Numbered from the stretch's first letter, positions 1 to 8,623 are shown. The stretch: 64,000 bases of DNA from an uncultured Actinomycetes bacterium (GCA_937926105.1 CALANS010000138.1:1-64000); one strand, 5' to 3'. Made by a program: numbers and translations. The notes: a model not told the origin generated them from the sequence alone.

Positions 1-55
1 TCCCGATGAGTCAACGACTCAATCGAAGCGGGCATCTTGACATGAGTCATCGGGA
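1..55. repeat. Interrupted inverted repeat at window start
   Basis: The 9-mer tcccgatga at 1-9 is repeated inverted as tcatcggga at 47-55. A smaller inverted pair, gagtc at 8-12 and gactc at 16-20, lies inside it. Because the window begins here, I cannot tell whether this is an operator or the hairpin of a gene ending upstream. No T-run follows. Bases 56-91 hold nothing I recognise. Confidence 0.3.
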
Positions 56-91
56 CCTGGCGGGCTGCCCGCATGGAACAGGGTGCGCTGC

Positions 92-1078
92 TCAGCCGCA
101 GGTCAACGCGCCCTCCGGAGGGCGACCGGCATCAGCCAGGGCGGCCACCACCCAGTGCACGACGCCGGGGTCGTGAGGGAGCGCGATGTGGTCGAGGTGA
201 GCCTTCGGGCACACCTGCTGGACCGTCACCGATCGCACCCGGCTCGCCGGTCCGCGCGGGATCTGCGAGGCCACCGGGGTCACGACCGTGTCGTCGGAGG
301 TGGACACCACGGCGTAGCGCACCGAGCCGTCCAGGTCGCCGCCGGCGTCCAGACGCCGCAGCAGCGCCGACCCGGCGGCCTGGTCGGCGCAGGCCGGGCA
401 CAGCGCCGGCGGTACTGCAGCGGCCAGCGGTGACGTAGTGCCATGGAACGACGGCGCGAGGAGCACCGCCACCCGCACGCGAGCCGCCTGACCGTCCAGT
501 CGCAGCGCGGCGCGCAGCACCAGACCGCCTTGCGAGTAGCCCACGACATCGGCTCTCGGTGCGCCGGTCAAGGCCAGGACCGTGCCGATCAGCCGGGCCG
601 CGGCCCGGGCGGACCCGGCGACGCCGTCGACCCCTCGGCGCCCGTAGTTGAGCCCATACACGCACCGCCCACTTTCGCGCAGCGCCGGAACCAGCGTCGA
701 GAAGTTGGACGCCACCGTGGAGAACGAACCGTGCAGCAGCACCACCGGCGGGTCGGGAGAGCGGCAGGACGGATCGTTGACGCCGGGCAGCGTGACGGCG
801 GGCAGCGCCCGAGAGGGAGCGCCCGGAGAGCTGCGCGGCGCGGCGGTCGCCGGGCGCGCTGCCGTTGGTGCGGAATCGCCGGTCGCTCTCGTGCCGCTGG
901 CCGGCTGGGTCGATGGAGCGCCGCTTGCCGGGGAGACGCTGCCTGGCTGCGCCCACGCGGTATCGCCGGGTGCCGGGGCCGCGTCATGCCGACCGGTCGG
1001 CGGCGCGCCGGTGCACCCGACGCAGCTCCATAGCGCCAGCAGGCAGACCGCTCCGATCGCCGCCCAGCGTGGCCACAT
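92..1078 (-). CDS. Secreted lipase-like alpha/beta hydrolase (class 2 lipase type)
   Basis: This encodes a 328-residue alpha/beta hydrolase, probably exported and acting on lipid esters. The ATG at 1078 gives a short basic N-terminus and a hydrophobic segment ending in VGC (Cys22). That looks like an imperfect lipoprotein signal, so the product may be a lipoprotein or simply secreted. A Pro/Ala/Ser/Thr-rich linker fills about residues 25-95. The core starts with PPVVLLHG, which supplies the oxyanion loop. The nucleophile elbow is GYSQGG (Ser182), with candidate acid Asp262/263 and candidate histidines 294, 297 and 302. An upstream start up to 1204 is open, but it would put the signal segment internally. 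The exact substrate is unknown. Confidence 0.8.
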   Translation of the reverse strand: MWPRWAAIGAVCLLALWSCVGCTGAPPTGRHDAAPAPGDTAWAQPGSVSPASGAPSTQPASGTRATGDSAPTAARPATAAPRSSPGAPSRALPAVTLPGVNDPSCRSPDPPVVLLHGSFSTVASNFSTLVPALRESGRCVYGLNYGRRGVDGVAGSARAAARLIGTVLALTGAPRADVVGYSQGGLVLRAALRLDGQAARVRVAVLLAPSFHGTTSPLAAAVPPALCPACADQAAGSALLRRLDAGGDLDGSVRYAVVSTSDDTVVTPVASQIPRGPASRVRSVTVQQVCPKAHLDHIALPHDPGVVHWVVAALADAGRPPEGALTCG

Positions 1079-1308
1079 CGTCACCGCTCGACGGTACGGC
1101 AGCCCGGCATTATGTACCCGCCGTGAATCCGCGGGGACCGAATGGTGATGGCTGCCTCCGTTGCCGGGAAGAACTACCCAGACATACCAACGGCCCGCCG
1201 GCACGGTGACGAGCCGACGATCGACCGGCGCATATGCGGTAATCCGGTGGGCGTGGCCTCACCGGTTCGATGGCTGCCGCCGGGCCGATTCCCGGGCCTA
1301 CCGTCAAT

Positions 1309-1338
1309 GATCCTGCTCACGACGATCCTGCTCACGAC
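1309..1338. repeat. 15-bp tandem direct repeat
   Basis: The 15-mer gatcctgctcacgac occurs twice back to back at 1309-1323 and 1324-1338. It lies just upstream of the ribosome binding site of the secreted-protein gene starting at 1361. The spacing would suit a regulatory site or a replication-slippage product; neither is shown. The rest of 1079-1308 has no recognisable gene. Confidence 0.6.
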
Positions 1339-1360
1339 GGGAAAGGACCCGGGAGGTCTC

Positions 1361-2158
1361 ATGTCCATCGCTCGATCGACCATCGCCACCGCGACACTCG
1401 CCGTTGCCGGGTTGCTGATCGGTGCCCTCGCCGCCGACGCGCAGCCCACCTCCTCCGGAACCGTCGCGGGTGCAGCCGGCGTCACCGTCTGCGATGGAAC
1501 CCTTGCCAGCGGAACCTATCGCGGGTTGCTGGTGCAGGGATCCTGCGCGGTTCCGGAGAGCGCCACCATAACCGTCCTCGGGGACCTGGTGGTCTCGCCC
1601 GGATCCAATTTCGACGCCGAGAACTACGCGACCGTCATGATTACTGGCAACGTGCGGGTCGGGCCCGGGGCGAACTTCGGCCTCGGCCAGGACGAGCAAG
1701 GCCCGTCCGCGGATGTCGTGCACGGCTCCATCGTCGCTGATCACCCGCTGGCGCTGCAGATTCTCGGCAGCACCGTCACCGGTTCTATCTCCGTCACCGG
1801 TGGGCAGGAGGTGACCTGCGGCCCACAGCCGGTCCGCGGTGGTGCACCGTCGAACTTCCCGATCAAGGACAACAACATTCACGGCAGCGTCACGATCTCC
1901 GGTTGGACCGGGTGCTGGTTCGGATTCATCCGCAACCAGGTGCACGGTCGGGTACTGATCACCGGCGTGCAGGCGGATGGGTATCAGGAATTCCTGGGTT
2001 TCAACGACTCCACCGAGGTCGTGACCAACGAGATCTGGGGCTCGCTGGCCTGCCAGGACAACACCCCCGCGGCGCACGTCGGGGACTCCGAGGGTCAGAA
2101 CAATGTGGTGCACGGCAGCGCGTCCGGTGAGTGCGCGGCACTGAGCACCGACGGATGA
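1361..2158 (+). CDS. Secreted protein of unknown function
   Basis: The product is 265 residues and I do not recognise a named family. The ATG at 1361 follows GGGAGG at 1351-1356, and an upstream extension to 1142 is less likely. The N-terminus is a clear signal peptide: a hydrophobic stretch ends at ALAADA, with likely cleavage before QPTSS. The mature part is rich in Gly, Val, Thr and Asn. It shows repeated short hydrophobic-polar strands such as GSITVTG-like and HGSVTIS-like segments, suggesting a beta-solenoid or polymer-forming fold. Several cysteines could form disulfides after export. It stands alone between two genes on the opposite strand. Confidence 0.75.
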   Translation: MSIARSTIATATLAVAGLLIGALAADAQPTSSGTVAGAAGVTVCDGTLASGTYRGLLVQGSCAVPESATITVLGDLVVSPGSNFDAENYATVMITGNVRVGPGANFGLGQDEQGPSADVVHGSIVADHPLALQILGSTVTGSISVTGGQEVTCGPQPVRGGAPSNFPIKDNNIHGSVTISGWTGCWFGFIRNQVHGRVLITGVQADGYQEFLGFNDSTEVVTNEIWGSLACQDNTPAAHVGDSEGQNNVVHGSASGECAALSTDG

Positions 2159-2208
2159 CGCGCGCGGGCGGTGGCGTTCGGGGCGGGCCGGGACGCCACC
2201 GCCTCGCG

Positions 2209-3402
2209 TTATCGGGGCAGCACCGTGCCGGTGCGGGAGACCTCGTCGTAGGAGTACACCTCGCGACCACGCAGGTACACCGCGACCGCGCGCTGCATCA
2301 CGTCCAGCGGATCGCCGGTCCACAACACGATGTCGGCGTCCTTGCCGGGCTGTAGAGACCCGACACGCTCGGCGACTCCCATCACGTGCGCGGGATTGAT
2401 GGTGATGGACCGCAGGGCCGTCACCGGATCCAAACCCTCCCTGACGGCCAGGCTCGCCTGGTGCACCAGGAAACCGATGGGCACCACCGGATGGTCGGTG
2501 ATGATGGAGATCTGCACGCCTGCCTCGGCCAGCCTGCCTGGGTTAGCCAGCGACCTGTTACGCAATTCCACCTTGGACCGTGAGGTGAACAGCGGCCCGA
2601 TGAGTACCGGAATGTTCTTGGCGGCCAACAGATCGGCGATCAGGTGTGCCTCGGTGCCGTGATCGATCACCAGGTCGTAGCCGAACTCGTCGGCGATGCG
2701 CATGGCGGTGGCGATGTCGTCGGAGCGGTGGGAGTGCTGCCGCCACGGAATCTCCCGGCGCAGCACCTTGCCGAGCGCCTCCAACTTCAGATCACGTGGT
2801 GGGGCGGCCTTTCCGGGCTCCGCGTGGGCGTGCGCGTCGGCATAGTTCTGCGCGTCCACGAAGGCGCCCCGGATGACGGCGGCAGTGCCCAGCCGAGTGG
2901 ACGGGGTCTTGTGGGCCTCGCCGTACACCCGCTTGGGATTCTCGCCGAGCGCCGACTTGAGGCCGGACGGCGAACGCAGCACCATCTCGTCGACGGTGCG
3001 GCCGTGGGTCCTGATGGCCACCGTGAGCCCGCCGATGGGATTGCCGGAGCCAGGGTTGACGTTGACCGCGGTCACTCCGCCGGACAAGGCGTCGTCGAAC
3101 CCCATGTCGTGTGGGTTGATCGCGTCCAGCGCACGCACGTTCGCCGTCACCGGATCGGTCATCTCGTTGGTGTCCTGGCCGGCCCAGCCCTCGGCTTCCT
3201 CGTGCACTCCGAGATGCGTGTGCGCGTCGATGAATCCGGGCAGCACCCACCGGCCGGTCGCGTCGACGCGTTCGGCGTCGGTCGGGACCTCGACGTCCGG
3301 GCCGAGGGCCGTGATCACGCCGTCGGTGGCCAGCACGGCACCGTCGAACGGATCACCCTGGATCGGCACCACATGCCCGCCGACGAATGCGATTGTTCCC
3401 AT
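2209..3402 (-). CDS. Metal-dependent amidohydrolase
   Basis: A 397-residue amidohydrolase-superfamily enzyme, likely cytosolic. The start at 3402 has an AGGAG about 5 nt upstream. It opens with a small beta-sandwich segment, followed by the metal-binding motif DAHTHLG after VLPGFI. Further candidate ligands are in HSHRSDD, VIDHGTEAH and ITDHPV, the last holding the usual catalytic Asp. The C-terminus has the family pattern of a re-entrant strand ending in GKDADIVLW. Overall organisation resembles imidazolonepropionase-like or dipeptidase-like amidohydrolases. The substrate cannot be assigned. It is divergent from the gene starting at 3538. Confidence 0.85.
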   Translation of the reverse strand: MGTIAFVGGHVVPIQGDPFDGAVLATDGVITALGPDVEVPTDAERVDATGRWVLPGFIDAHTHLGVHEEAEGWAGQDTNEMTDPVTANVRALDAINPHDMGFDDALSGGVTAVNVNPGSGNPIGGLTVAIRTHGRTVDEMVLRSPSGLKSALGENPKRVYGEAHKTPSTRLGTAAVIRGAFVDAQNYADAHAHAEPGKAAPPRDLKLEALGKVLRREIPWRQHSHRSDDIATAMRIADEFGYDLVIDHGTEAHLIADLLAAKNIPVLIGPLFTSRSKVELRNRSLANPGRLAEAGVQISIITDHPVVPIGFLVHQASLAVREGLDPVTALRSITINPAHVMGVAERVGSLQPGKDADIVLWTGDPLDVMQRAVAVYLRGREVYSYDEVSRTGTVLPR

Positions 3403-3537
3403 GCCGTCTCCTGCCATGTCGCGGCCCTGTGCTTGATCAACGTCCGGGTACCACTGTGCCACCCCGCCGAGATATCCAGGTTTCCGAATGGCCCCGCTCC
3501 GCTGAGGGCTGTCGGAGGCTACAGGCATGATGGCGCC

Positions 3538-4110
3538 ATGACCGATGACACCCAGATCGCCGAAGCCCCCGCCGACCGGTTCCGCCGATTGGCCGGCACC
3601 TTCTCCGCCACCGTCGACGCTGTTCCCGACAACCGCTGGGACAGTCCATCGCCCTGCGACGGGTGGGCTGCGCGCGACCTGGTCCGGCACGTAACAGATA
3701 CCTATGCGTCGGTGCTTGGCCGTGCGGGCTTGGAATTACCCGAAGGTCCGTCCCTGGATGACGACCCCGCGGCCGCGTGGGCCCATGGTCGGGACGCGGT
3801 ACAGGGGATTTTGGACGATCCGGTGAAGTCGGGGGCCGAATACGACGCCTTCGGCGGCCGCAGCAAGGTGGGCGACACCTTCGGCTCCTTCATGTCGGTG
3901 GACCTTGTCGTGCATCGCTGGGACCTGGCGCGCGCGGCAGGCCTGCCCGACGCCATCCCGGCGCGCGATCTCGCGTTCGTTCGGGCATTCGCCGAACAGA
4001 TGGGGGACATGGGGCGAGCCTCCGGTGCCTTCGGGCCCGAGGTTGCGGTTCCCGATGACGCCGACGAGCAGACCCGGCTGCTGGGCTTCCTAGGACGGTC
4101 TTCGGCCTGA
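3538..4110 (+). CDS. DinB-fold (TIGR03086-type) metal-binding protein
   Basis: A 190-residue protein of the DinB / maleylpyruvate isomerase N-terminal superfamily, which in actinobacteria includes mycothiol-dependent enzymes. Supporting features are SPCDGWAARDLVRHV near residue 45, giving the first metal histidine, and DLVVHRWDLARA around residue 125, giving the HRWD motif typical of this subgroup. ATG 3538 is the only plausible start before the conserved core, and its ribosome binding site is weak. Length matches the family. It is one of four DinB-fold genes in the window. The reaction is unknown. Confidence 0.8.
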   Translation: MTDDTQIAEAPADRFRRLAGTFSATVDAVPDNRWDSPSPCDGWAARDLVRHVTDTYASVLGRAGLELPEGPSLDDDPAAAWAHGRDAVQGILDDPVKSGAEYDAFGGRSKVGDTFGSFMSVDLVVHRWDLARAAGLPDAIPARDLAFVRAFAEQMGDMGRASGAFGPEVAVPDDADEQTRLLGFLGRSSA

Positions 4111-4141
4111 GCATCCGGCCTGGTGGCAGTACGTTCGTCGA

Positions 4142-4597
4142 GTGGACTGGCACCAATTCGACACGCGGGTGGCGGCGTATGCGGTGATCGTCGACGACGC
4201 CGAGCGGGTGCTGCTCGCGTTGTGGAATGGTCCCGAGGTGCCGATGTGGACCATGCCGGGCGGCGGTGTGGAACTCGACGAGACTCCCGAAGAGGCTGCG
4301 GTTCGGGAGTTGCGCGAGGAGACCGGCTACGCGGTCCGGCTGGGCGAGTACCTCGGCAGCGACGTCAATGTCATTGCGCCGAGCGACCGGCTGTCCGGCG
4401 GGGACCGGCCGCTCAAGGCGCTCCGGCTGGTGTATTCGGCCCAGGTGGTTAGTGGGCGGCTCACCAACGAGGTCGGCGGCTCCACCGACGGGGCACGCTG
4501 GGTCCCGCTCGTGGAGGTGCCTGCGCTGCGAAGGATTTCGCTGGTGGACGCGGCGGTCCGCCTATGGCGGTCGGCCGGGAGCCACCGGTGTCGCTGA
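4142..4597 (+). CDS. NUDIX hydrolase
   Basis: A 151-residue NUDIX hydrolase starting at GTG 4142. The Nudix box is complete: GGGVELDETPEEAAV continues into RELREETGY at about residues 40-63 and fits G-x5-E-x7-REUxEExGU. That predicts Mg2+-dependent cleavage of a nucleoside-diphosphate-linked substrate. No subgroup-specific motif for the substrate is visible. It follows the DinB-fold gene by 31 bp and precedes phzF-like by 26 bp on the same strand, so a small operon is possible. Confidence 0.88.
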   Translation: MDWHQFDTRVAAYAVIVDDAERVLLALWNGPEVPMWTMPGGGVELDETPEEAAVRELREETGYAVRLGEYLGSDVNVIAPSDRLSGGDRPLKALRLVYSAQVVSGRLTNEVGGSTDGARWVPLVEVPALRRISLVDAAVRLWRSAGSHRCR

Positions 4598-4623
4598 GGG
4601 GCAGATCGGGCAGGATGGCGTCC

Positions 4624-5463
4624 ATGCCGACCTTCGACTTCTCCCAGGTGGATGTGTTCGCTCCCGACCCGCTGACCGGCAACCCCGTCGCGGTGGTGCA
4701 CGACGCCGATGCGCTGAGCGACGACACCATGGCGGCCTTTGCCCGCTGGACCAATCTGTCCGAGACCACCTTCCTGCTGCGTCCCACCGATCCGAGCGCC
4801 GATTACCGGCTGCGCATCTTCACGCCGGGTGGCGAGCTGCCGTTCGCGGGGCATCCCACCCTGGGCAGTGCGCATGCCTGGCTGGAGCGCGGGGGAGTGC
4901 CGGCGGTGGCGGGCCGGGTGGTCCAGGAGTGCGGGATCGGGCTGATCGAGTTGCGCCGTGACGGTGCGCGGCTGGCGTTCAAGGCGCCGGCACTGCTGCG
5001 ATCCGGACCGGTTGAATCGGTCCTGGCGGCCAGCGTGTGCGCTGCGCTGGCCATTGCGCCCGCCGACGTCCTGGCGATGAACTGGATCGACAACGGGCCG
5101 AACTGGATCGGCGTAGTGCTGCGCTCGGCGGGCGAGGTCCTGGCGGTGCGGCCCGACTTCTCCGCCATGGGTGAGATGAAGATCGGCATCATCGGTGCGC
5201 ACCCCGCCGGGGGGCCCGCCGACTACGAAGTCCGCGCGTTCGCGCCGGGCGTCTCGGTGGTCGAGGATCCCGTCACGGGCAGCTTGAACGCCGGGTTCGC
5301 CGTCTGGCTGACCCGAGCCGGGATGGTGCCGCCGTCGTACTCCGTCCGCCAGGGCACCGCGCTCGGTCGTCGAGGCGATGTCCACATCACGACCGACGAT
5401 GCGGGCGATGTCTGGGTGGGCGGGGTGAGCACGACGCTGATCAGCGGCACCCTGACGATCTGA
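4624..5463 (+). CDS. PhzF family isomerase/epimerase-like protein
   Basis: A 279-residue PhzF-family protein. The start at ATG 4624 uses CAGGA at 4611-4615; an ATG at 4615 is an alternative. Family landmarks are VDVFAPDPLTGNPVAVV at the N-terminus, the conserved Glu in NLSETTFLL, TPGGELPFAGHPTLG around residue 70, and VVEDPVTGSLNAG near residue 215. PhzF itself isomerises a phenazine precursor. No phenazine genes are nearby, so the substrate here is open. It is the last gene of a probable three-gene run. Confidence 0.88.
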   Translation: MPTFDFSQVDVFAPDPLTGNPVAVVHDADALSDDTMAAFARWTNLSETTFLLRPTDPSADYRLRIFTPGGELPFAGHPTLGSAHAWLERGGVPAVAGRVVQECGIGLIELRRDGARLAFKAPALLRSGPVESVLAASVCAALAIAPADVLAMNWIDNGPNWIGVVLRSAGEVLAVRPDFSAMGEMKIGIIGAHPAGGPADYEVRAFAPGVSVVEDPVTGSLNAGFAVWLTRAGMVPPSYSVRQGTALGRRGDVHITTDDAGDVWVGGVSTTLISGTLTI

Positions 5464-5528
5464 TCGCCTGTCGCGACGGGCGGGTCTGACACCCGGGTCA
5501 GGTTGTCGAATCTTCTCGTCCAAGCGTC

Positions 5529-5577
5529 TTGACAATCATGTGTTCTATACTATTCTGATGATAGAACACATGATCTA
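5529..5577 (+). promoter_or_regulatory. Promoter with SOS-box-like inverted repeat before the HNH gene
   Basis: TTGACA at 5529-5534 and TATTCT at 5551-5556 are spaced by 16 bp and make a good sigma-70-like promoter. Overlapping it is a perfect 14-bp inverted repeat: atcatgtgttctat at 5535-5548 and atagaacacatgat at 5561-5574, with a 12-bp spacer. Each arm contains GAACACATGAT. This resembles the actinobacterial LexA box (GAAC-N4-GTTC) but has GATC in place of the second GTTC. From memory, LexA boxes precede 13E12-family HNH genes in mycobacteria. LexA control here is an inference. Confidence 0.55.
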
Positions 5578-5599
5578 GTGATGGGCGGGGGGCGGAAAG

Positions 5600-7525
5600 G
5601 TGACGTTGTCATCGGGTGCTGCACCAGGCCTGGGAGCACCCAGCGTTCCCGAGGGACCCGCAGTGTGGTGTGACGAGCCGCCGGAGCCGGCGTGGGCGTT
5701 GGACGCCTCGGCGCAGGTGCTACGCGAGCGCTTGGCCGCGGCGACCACCGACCCGGCCGACGGCGATGTTGCCCGGCTGATCGAGGTGCTCGCACCGACG
5801 GGGGTCGAGGGTGCGGCGCTGCCGTGCGGTTTGGGGCCGGCCGGGGTCGTGGACGGGATCGTGGCTGCGCAGCGGGTGATCAACCATTTCCAGGCGGTGC
5901 AGCGGCAGTGGATCGCCGCGTTGGCTAGGCCCGGGGTGGCAGTCCCGTTGGAGCAGTTGGTGGACCTGTGTCAGCGTCCGGGTCGGCATGTGCCGGGGGC
6001 GCTTCGCCCACCCGCCGAGCTGCCCGGCGACCTTCCGACCGATGCCGACGGGGAGCCCGTCCTGCGGCCGCTGCTGTCGCACCCCGCCTGGCGGGGGCCA
6101 TTGGCCGATACCGCAGCCCGGGTCGCGGCGGCGCAGATCGGGTGTGCGTTGCACCTGGCGCCGGTCACCGCACGGATTCGCACCGAGGCTGCCACCACCG
6201 TGATTGATGCGCTGCCCGCGGCGCATACGGCGCAATGTCGCGGGGACGTGGACGGGTATCGGGTGGCGATCATTACCGATGCCACCGACGTACTGGACGG
6301 GAAGCGGCGCCGGGCCGTGGTACAGCAGGTGCTGCCCGGCGCGGCGGCGCGCCCCCCGGGCGCGTTGCGCGGCCAGGTCGACCGCGCGGTGATCGCGGCG
6401 GATCCGGCCGCGGCCGCTGAACGCGCCCGGCAGGCCACGGCGCGGCGTGGGGTGTGGTTGGACAAGGACCGCGACGACATGGCGGTCTTGCGTGCCACGG
6501 TCGGTGCGGTGCACGGGCAGATCGCATTCGGTGTGCTGGACGAGCAGGCCGCGGCGATCGCCGCCGCCGGGCTGGCCGGCGGGCGTGGCATGTCCCAGTT
6601 GCGTGCGGATGTGTTCTGCGACCTGTGGCATGCGCTCGCCCGCACCGGGCACGCCCACCTGACCTCGGTGCACCCCATCACCGGTACCGGCGATACCGCA
6701 GGCTCCGGCGACCACGACGCGGTCTCCGCACCGGCCGGCCGCGTCACCGGGGTAGCGTCATGCCACGGCCACTGCACCGATACGCACCCCCCACACGCCG
6801 GCCGGAGCCCGGGTGGCCGGGCTGGCACCGTTGCCGGCACACGGCGCAGCGTCGCGTTGAACGTCTACCTGGACGCCGCAACCCTGGCCGGGCTGGCCGA
6901 CCGGCCCGGTGAGCTGTCCGGCTACGGCACTATCACCGGCGACACCGCCCGCGCCCTGGCAGCATCCGCTGACACCATCCGAGCCCTGATCATCCGGCCC
7001 GCCACACACGACGGCCCCGCGAGCATCGCCGGGCGGTCCGAGCATGGCCCGGACCCCGCGCCACACTCGGGTATCCACACCGACAATCCGACGCGGTCGA
7101 GGACCTGCGGCACCATCCTGGACGCCGGCCGTGCCGTCTACCGGCCACCCGATCCGGTCATGGACTACGTGACCGCCCGGGACCGCACCTGTTGCTGGCC
7201 CGGCTGCCGCGCATCCGCACGACGCTGCGACGCCGACCACCGGCGGCCGTTCGGTGACGGCGGAGCAACCTGCCCCTGCGATTTGGACCTCTTGTGCAGA
7301 TGGCACCATCGGGTCAAGACGTTCACCGCATGGCGGGCCGAACCCGGTCCCGACGGCCAGTTGATCTGGATCAGCCCCACCGGACATCGCTACCCGACAG
7401 AACCCGGCCACCCGCTACTGGACAGCCCCGAACTCGACCGCCCCCCACAGGACAACCGCAACCCCACAACAGCACCCGCCACCCCCACCACCAACCTGCC
7501 GGATGACGACCCACCCCCGTTCTAG
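5600..7525 (+). CDS. DUF222 / HNH endonuclease domain protein (13E12-like)
   Basis: A 641-residue protein starting at GTG 5600 behind a G-rich ribosome binding site. The long N-terminal part, rich in Ala and Arg with AEAAR- and ALPAAHTA-type helices, matches the DUF222 domain of mycobacterial 13E12-repeat proteins. A C-terminal HNH nuclease domain lies at about residues 525-570: CCWPGCRASARRCDADH, then DLDLLCRWHHR. The cysteines suit a structural zinc. The middle Asn of the usual NLxLLC motif is Asp here, so activity is uncertain. The last 70 residues are Pro/Thr/Asn-rich and probably disordered. Such genes are often multicopy and mobile. Confidence 0.85.
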   Translation: MTLSSGAAPGLGAPSVPEGPAVWCDEPPEPAWALDASAQVLRERLAAATTDPADGDVARLIEVLAPTGVEGAALPCGLGPAGVVDGIVAAQRVINHFQAVQRQWIAALARPGVAVPLEQLVDLCQRPGRHVPGALRPPAELPGDLPTDADGEPVLRPLLSHPAWRGPLADTAARVAAAQIGCALHLAPVTARIRTEAATTVIDALPAAHTAQCRGDVDGYRVAIITDATDVLDGKRRRAVVQQVLPGAAARPPGALRGQVDRAVIAADPAAAAERARQATARRGVWLDKDRDDMAVLRATVGAVHGQIAFGVLDEQAAAIAAAGLAGGRGMSQLRADVFCDLWHALARTGHAHLTSVHPITGTGDTAGSGDHDAVSAPAGRVTGVASCHGHCTDTHPPHAGRSPGGRAGTVAGTRRSVALNVYLDAATLAGLADRPGELSGYGTITGDTARALAASADTIRALIIRPATHDGPASIAGRSEHGPDPAPHSGIHTDNPTRSRTCGTILDAGRAVYRPPDPVMDYVTARDRTCCWPGCRASARRCDADHRRPFGDGGATCPCDLDLLCRWHHRVKTFTAWRAEPGPDGQLIWISPTGHRYPTEPGHPLLDSPELDRPPQDNRNPTTAPATPTTNLPDDDPPPF

Positions 7526-7540
7526 TCGGGCGGCCTTCGT

Positions 7541-7903
7541 TCAGGTGCTCCGCGCCAGGAATTCCTCGACCCGGCTCTTGGGCCTGCCGATGATCGCCCG
7601 GCCACCGCGGACCAGGATGGGCCGCTGCATCAGTCGGGGGAATCGCACCAGCACGTCGGCGACCTGCTCCGGTGTCCGATAGTCCTCGGGTCGCAGGCCC
7701 TGCGCGACGAAGAACGGGTCCTTGCGCACCAGGTCCGCGGGTGCATCATCCAGCATCCCGATCAGGTCCAACAACTGTTCCCTGGTCAGCGGGGCCTTCA
7801 GGTACTGCACCACGTCGACCGGTTCGCCAGCGGCGTTCGCCGCGTCGAGTGCATGACGCGACGTCGAGCAGGCCGTGTTGTGGTACAGCGTGATGTGGCT
7901 CAT
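7541..7903 (-). CDS. arsC: Arsenate reductase, glutaredoxin-dependent type (ArsC/Spx family)
   Basis: A 120-residue thioredoxin-fold protein of the ArsC family. The active-site loop is YHNTACSTSR with Cys12, as in E. coli ArsC. The three family arginines are visible in DLVRKDPFF, LMQRPILV and IIGRPKSR. This supports reduction of arsenate using glutathione/glutaredoxin or an actinobacterial thiol equivalent. No arsR, arsB or acr3 lies next to it, so it may serve a different thiol-redox role. The gene is convergent with the HNH gene, with only 15 bp between stops. Confidence 0.82.
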   Translation of the reverse strand: MSHITLYHNTACSTSRHALDAANAAGEPVDVVQYLKAPLTREQLLDLIGMLDDAPADLVRKDPFFVAQGLRPEDYRTPEQVADVLVRFPRLMQRPILVRGGRAIIGRPKSRVEEFLARST

Positions 7904-7982
7904 GGCGCGAGACTATCGATGACGCCGGTGCGCGCTCGCGCCGGTGGCCGCCGACCCCGGCCTCGATAGCCTCCGCCGGCTA

Positions 7983-8192
7983 TCAGCTGAAGGCACCCGC
8001 CGCGCGCAATTGCGCCGCCTCCTCGTCCGTCGCTGGGCGTGCATCGGCGAGCTTGCGGATCGCGTCGGGCGTCTGAACGCCCCGCTTGCGGTCGATCTTG
8101 ATCCGAAGCTTGGCGGCCTGCACCTCAGTCTTGGTGACCGGAATCAGCATCGGTGCGTCCCTCTCCAGCGTCGCCAACCTGGACGAAGTCAT
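7983..8192 (-). CDS. Small protein of unknown function (69 aa)
   Basis: The product is 69 residues, charged and mostly helical, with no recognised domain. The start at 8192 is backed by a very strong ribosome binding site, GGAGAGGAGG, close upstream. That is the main reason to believe it. It begins 68 bp inside the 3' end of the gene 8125-8511 in a different frame, so translation may be coupled to that gene. The stretch 7904-7982 before arsC contains no gene. Confidence 0.6.
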   Translation of the reverse strand: MTSSRLATLERDAPMLIPVTKTEVQAAKLRIKIDRKRGVQTPDAIRKLADARPATDEEAAQLRAAGAFS

Positions 8193-8511
8193 TGTCTTTC
8201 CTCCTCTCCAATCGTGCCACAGACATCTCGTAGATCTCGTCCGTCACCGCTGACATGGCGTCCAACTCGTCCGCCGTCGCCAGCGATGAATCGGACAACG
8301 AGGCCATGAGCGCCAGGCCAACTCGGATTTTCGGGTCGTCGCCCGACACGGTCAGTTCGATGGCCCACTGGAACCGCCGCCACCACTCCTCCCGGCGGGC
8401 CTGGTGCTCCCGCTGTCCCGTGGCCTGGAACCCTGCCCACCACGACAACAGTGCCGCGGCGATGGCCGCCACCGCGGTCACACCGCCCAGCAGCAGTTGT
8501 CCCGTCGTCAT
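8125..8511 (-). CDS. Small membrane-anchored protein of unknown function
   Basis: A 128-residue protein with one N-terminal membrane segment ([20 protein letters not shown], about residues 6-25). A charged helix with [12 protein letters not shown] follows, a pattern I associate with short uncharacterised actinobacterial membrane proteins. The C-terminal half is predicted soluble and acidic/helical. No catalytic motif is visible. It is divergent from lepA, and the downstream small gene overlaps its last 68 bp. Confidence 0.62.
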   Translation of the reverse strand: MTTGQLLLGGVTAVAAIAAALLSWWAGFQATGQREHQARREEWWRRFQWAIELTVSGDDPKIRVGLALMASLSDSSLATADELDAMSAVTDEIYEMSVARLERRKDNDFVQVGDAGEGRTDADSGHQD

Positions 8512-8623
8512 GCGGCCAGGGAATCACCCGGCACCGACATCGCCGTGCCCGGAACCGCCCGCCCGGCGTGGGACGATGGTGGCGCAGCACCCGCTCGCGC
8601 AGAACCGGAGAAGACGCACCCCC

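Noticed and set aside
5535..5574. Reading the inverted repeat before the HNH gene as a terminator of the phzF-like gene
   Set aside because: It is AT-rich, overlaps a -35/-10 promoter and has no T-run, so an operator is more likely.
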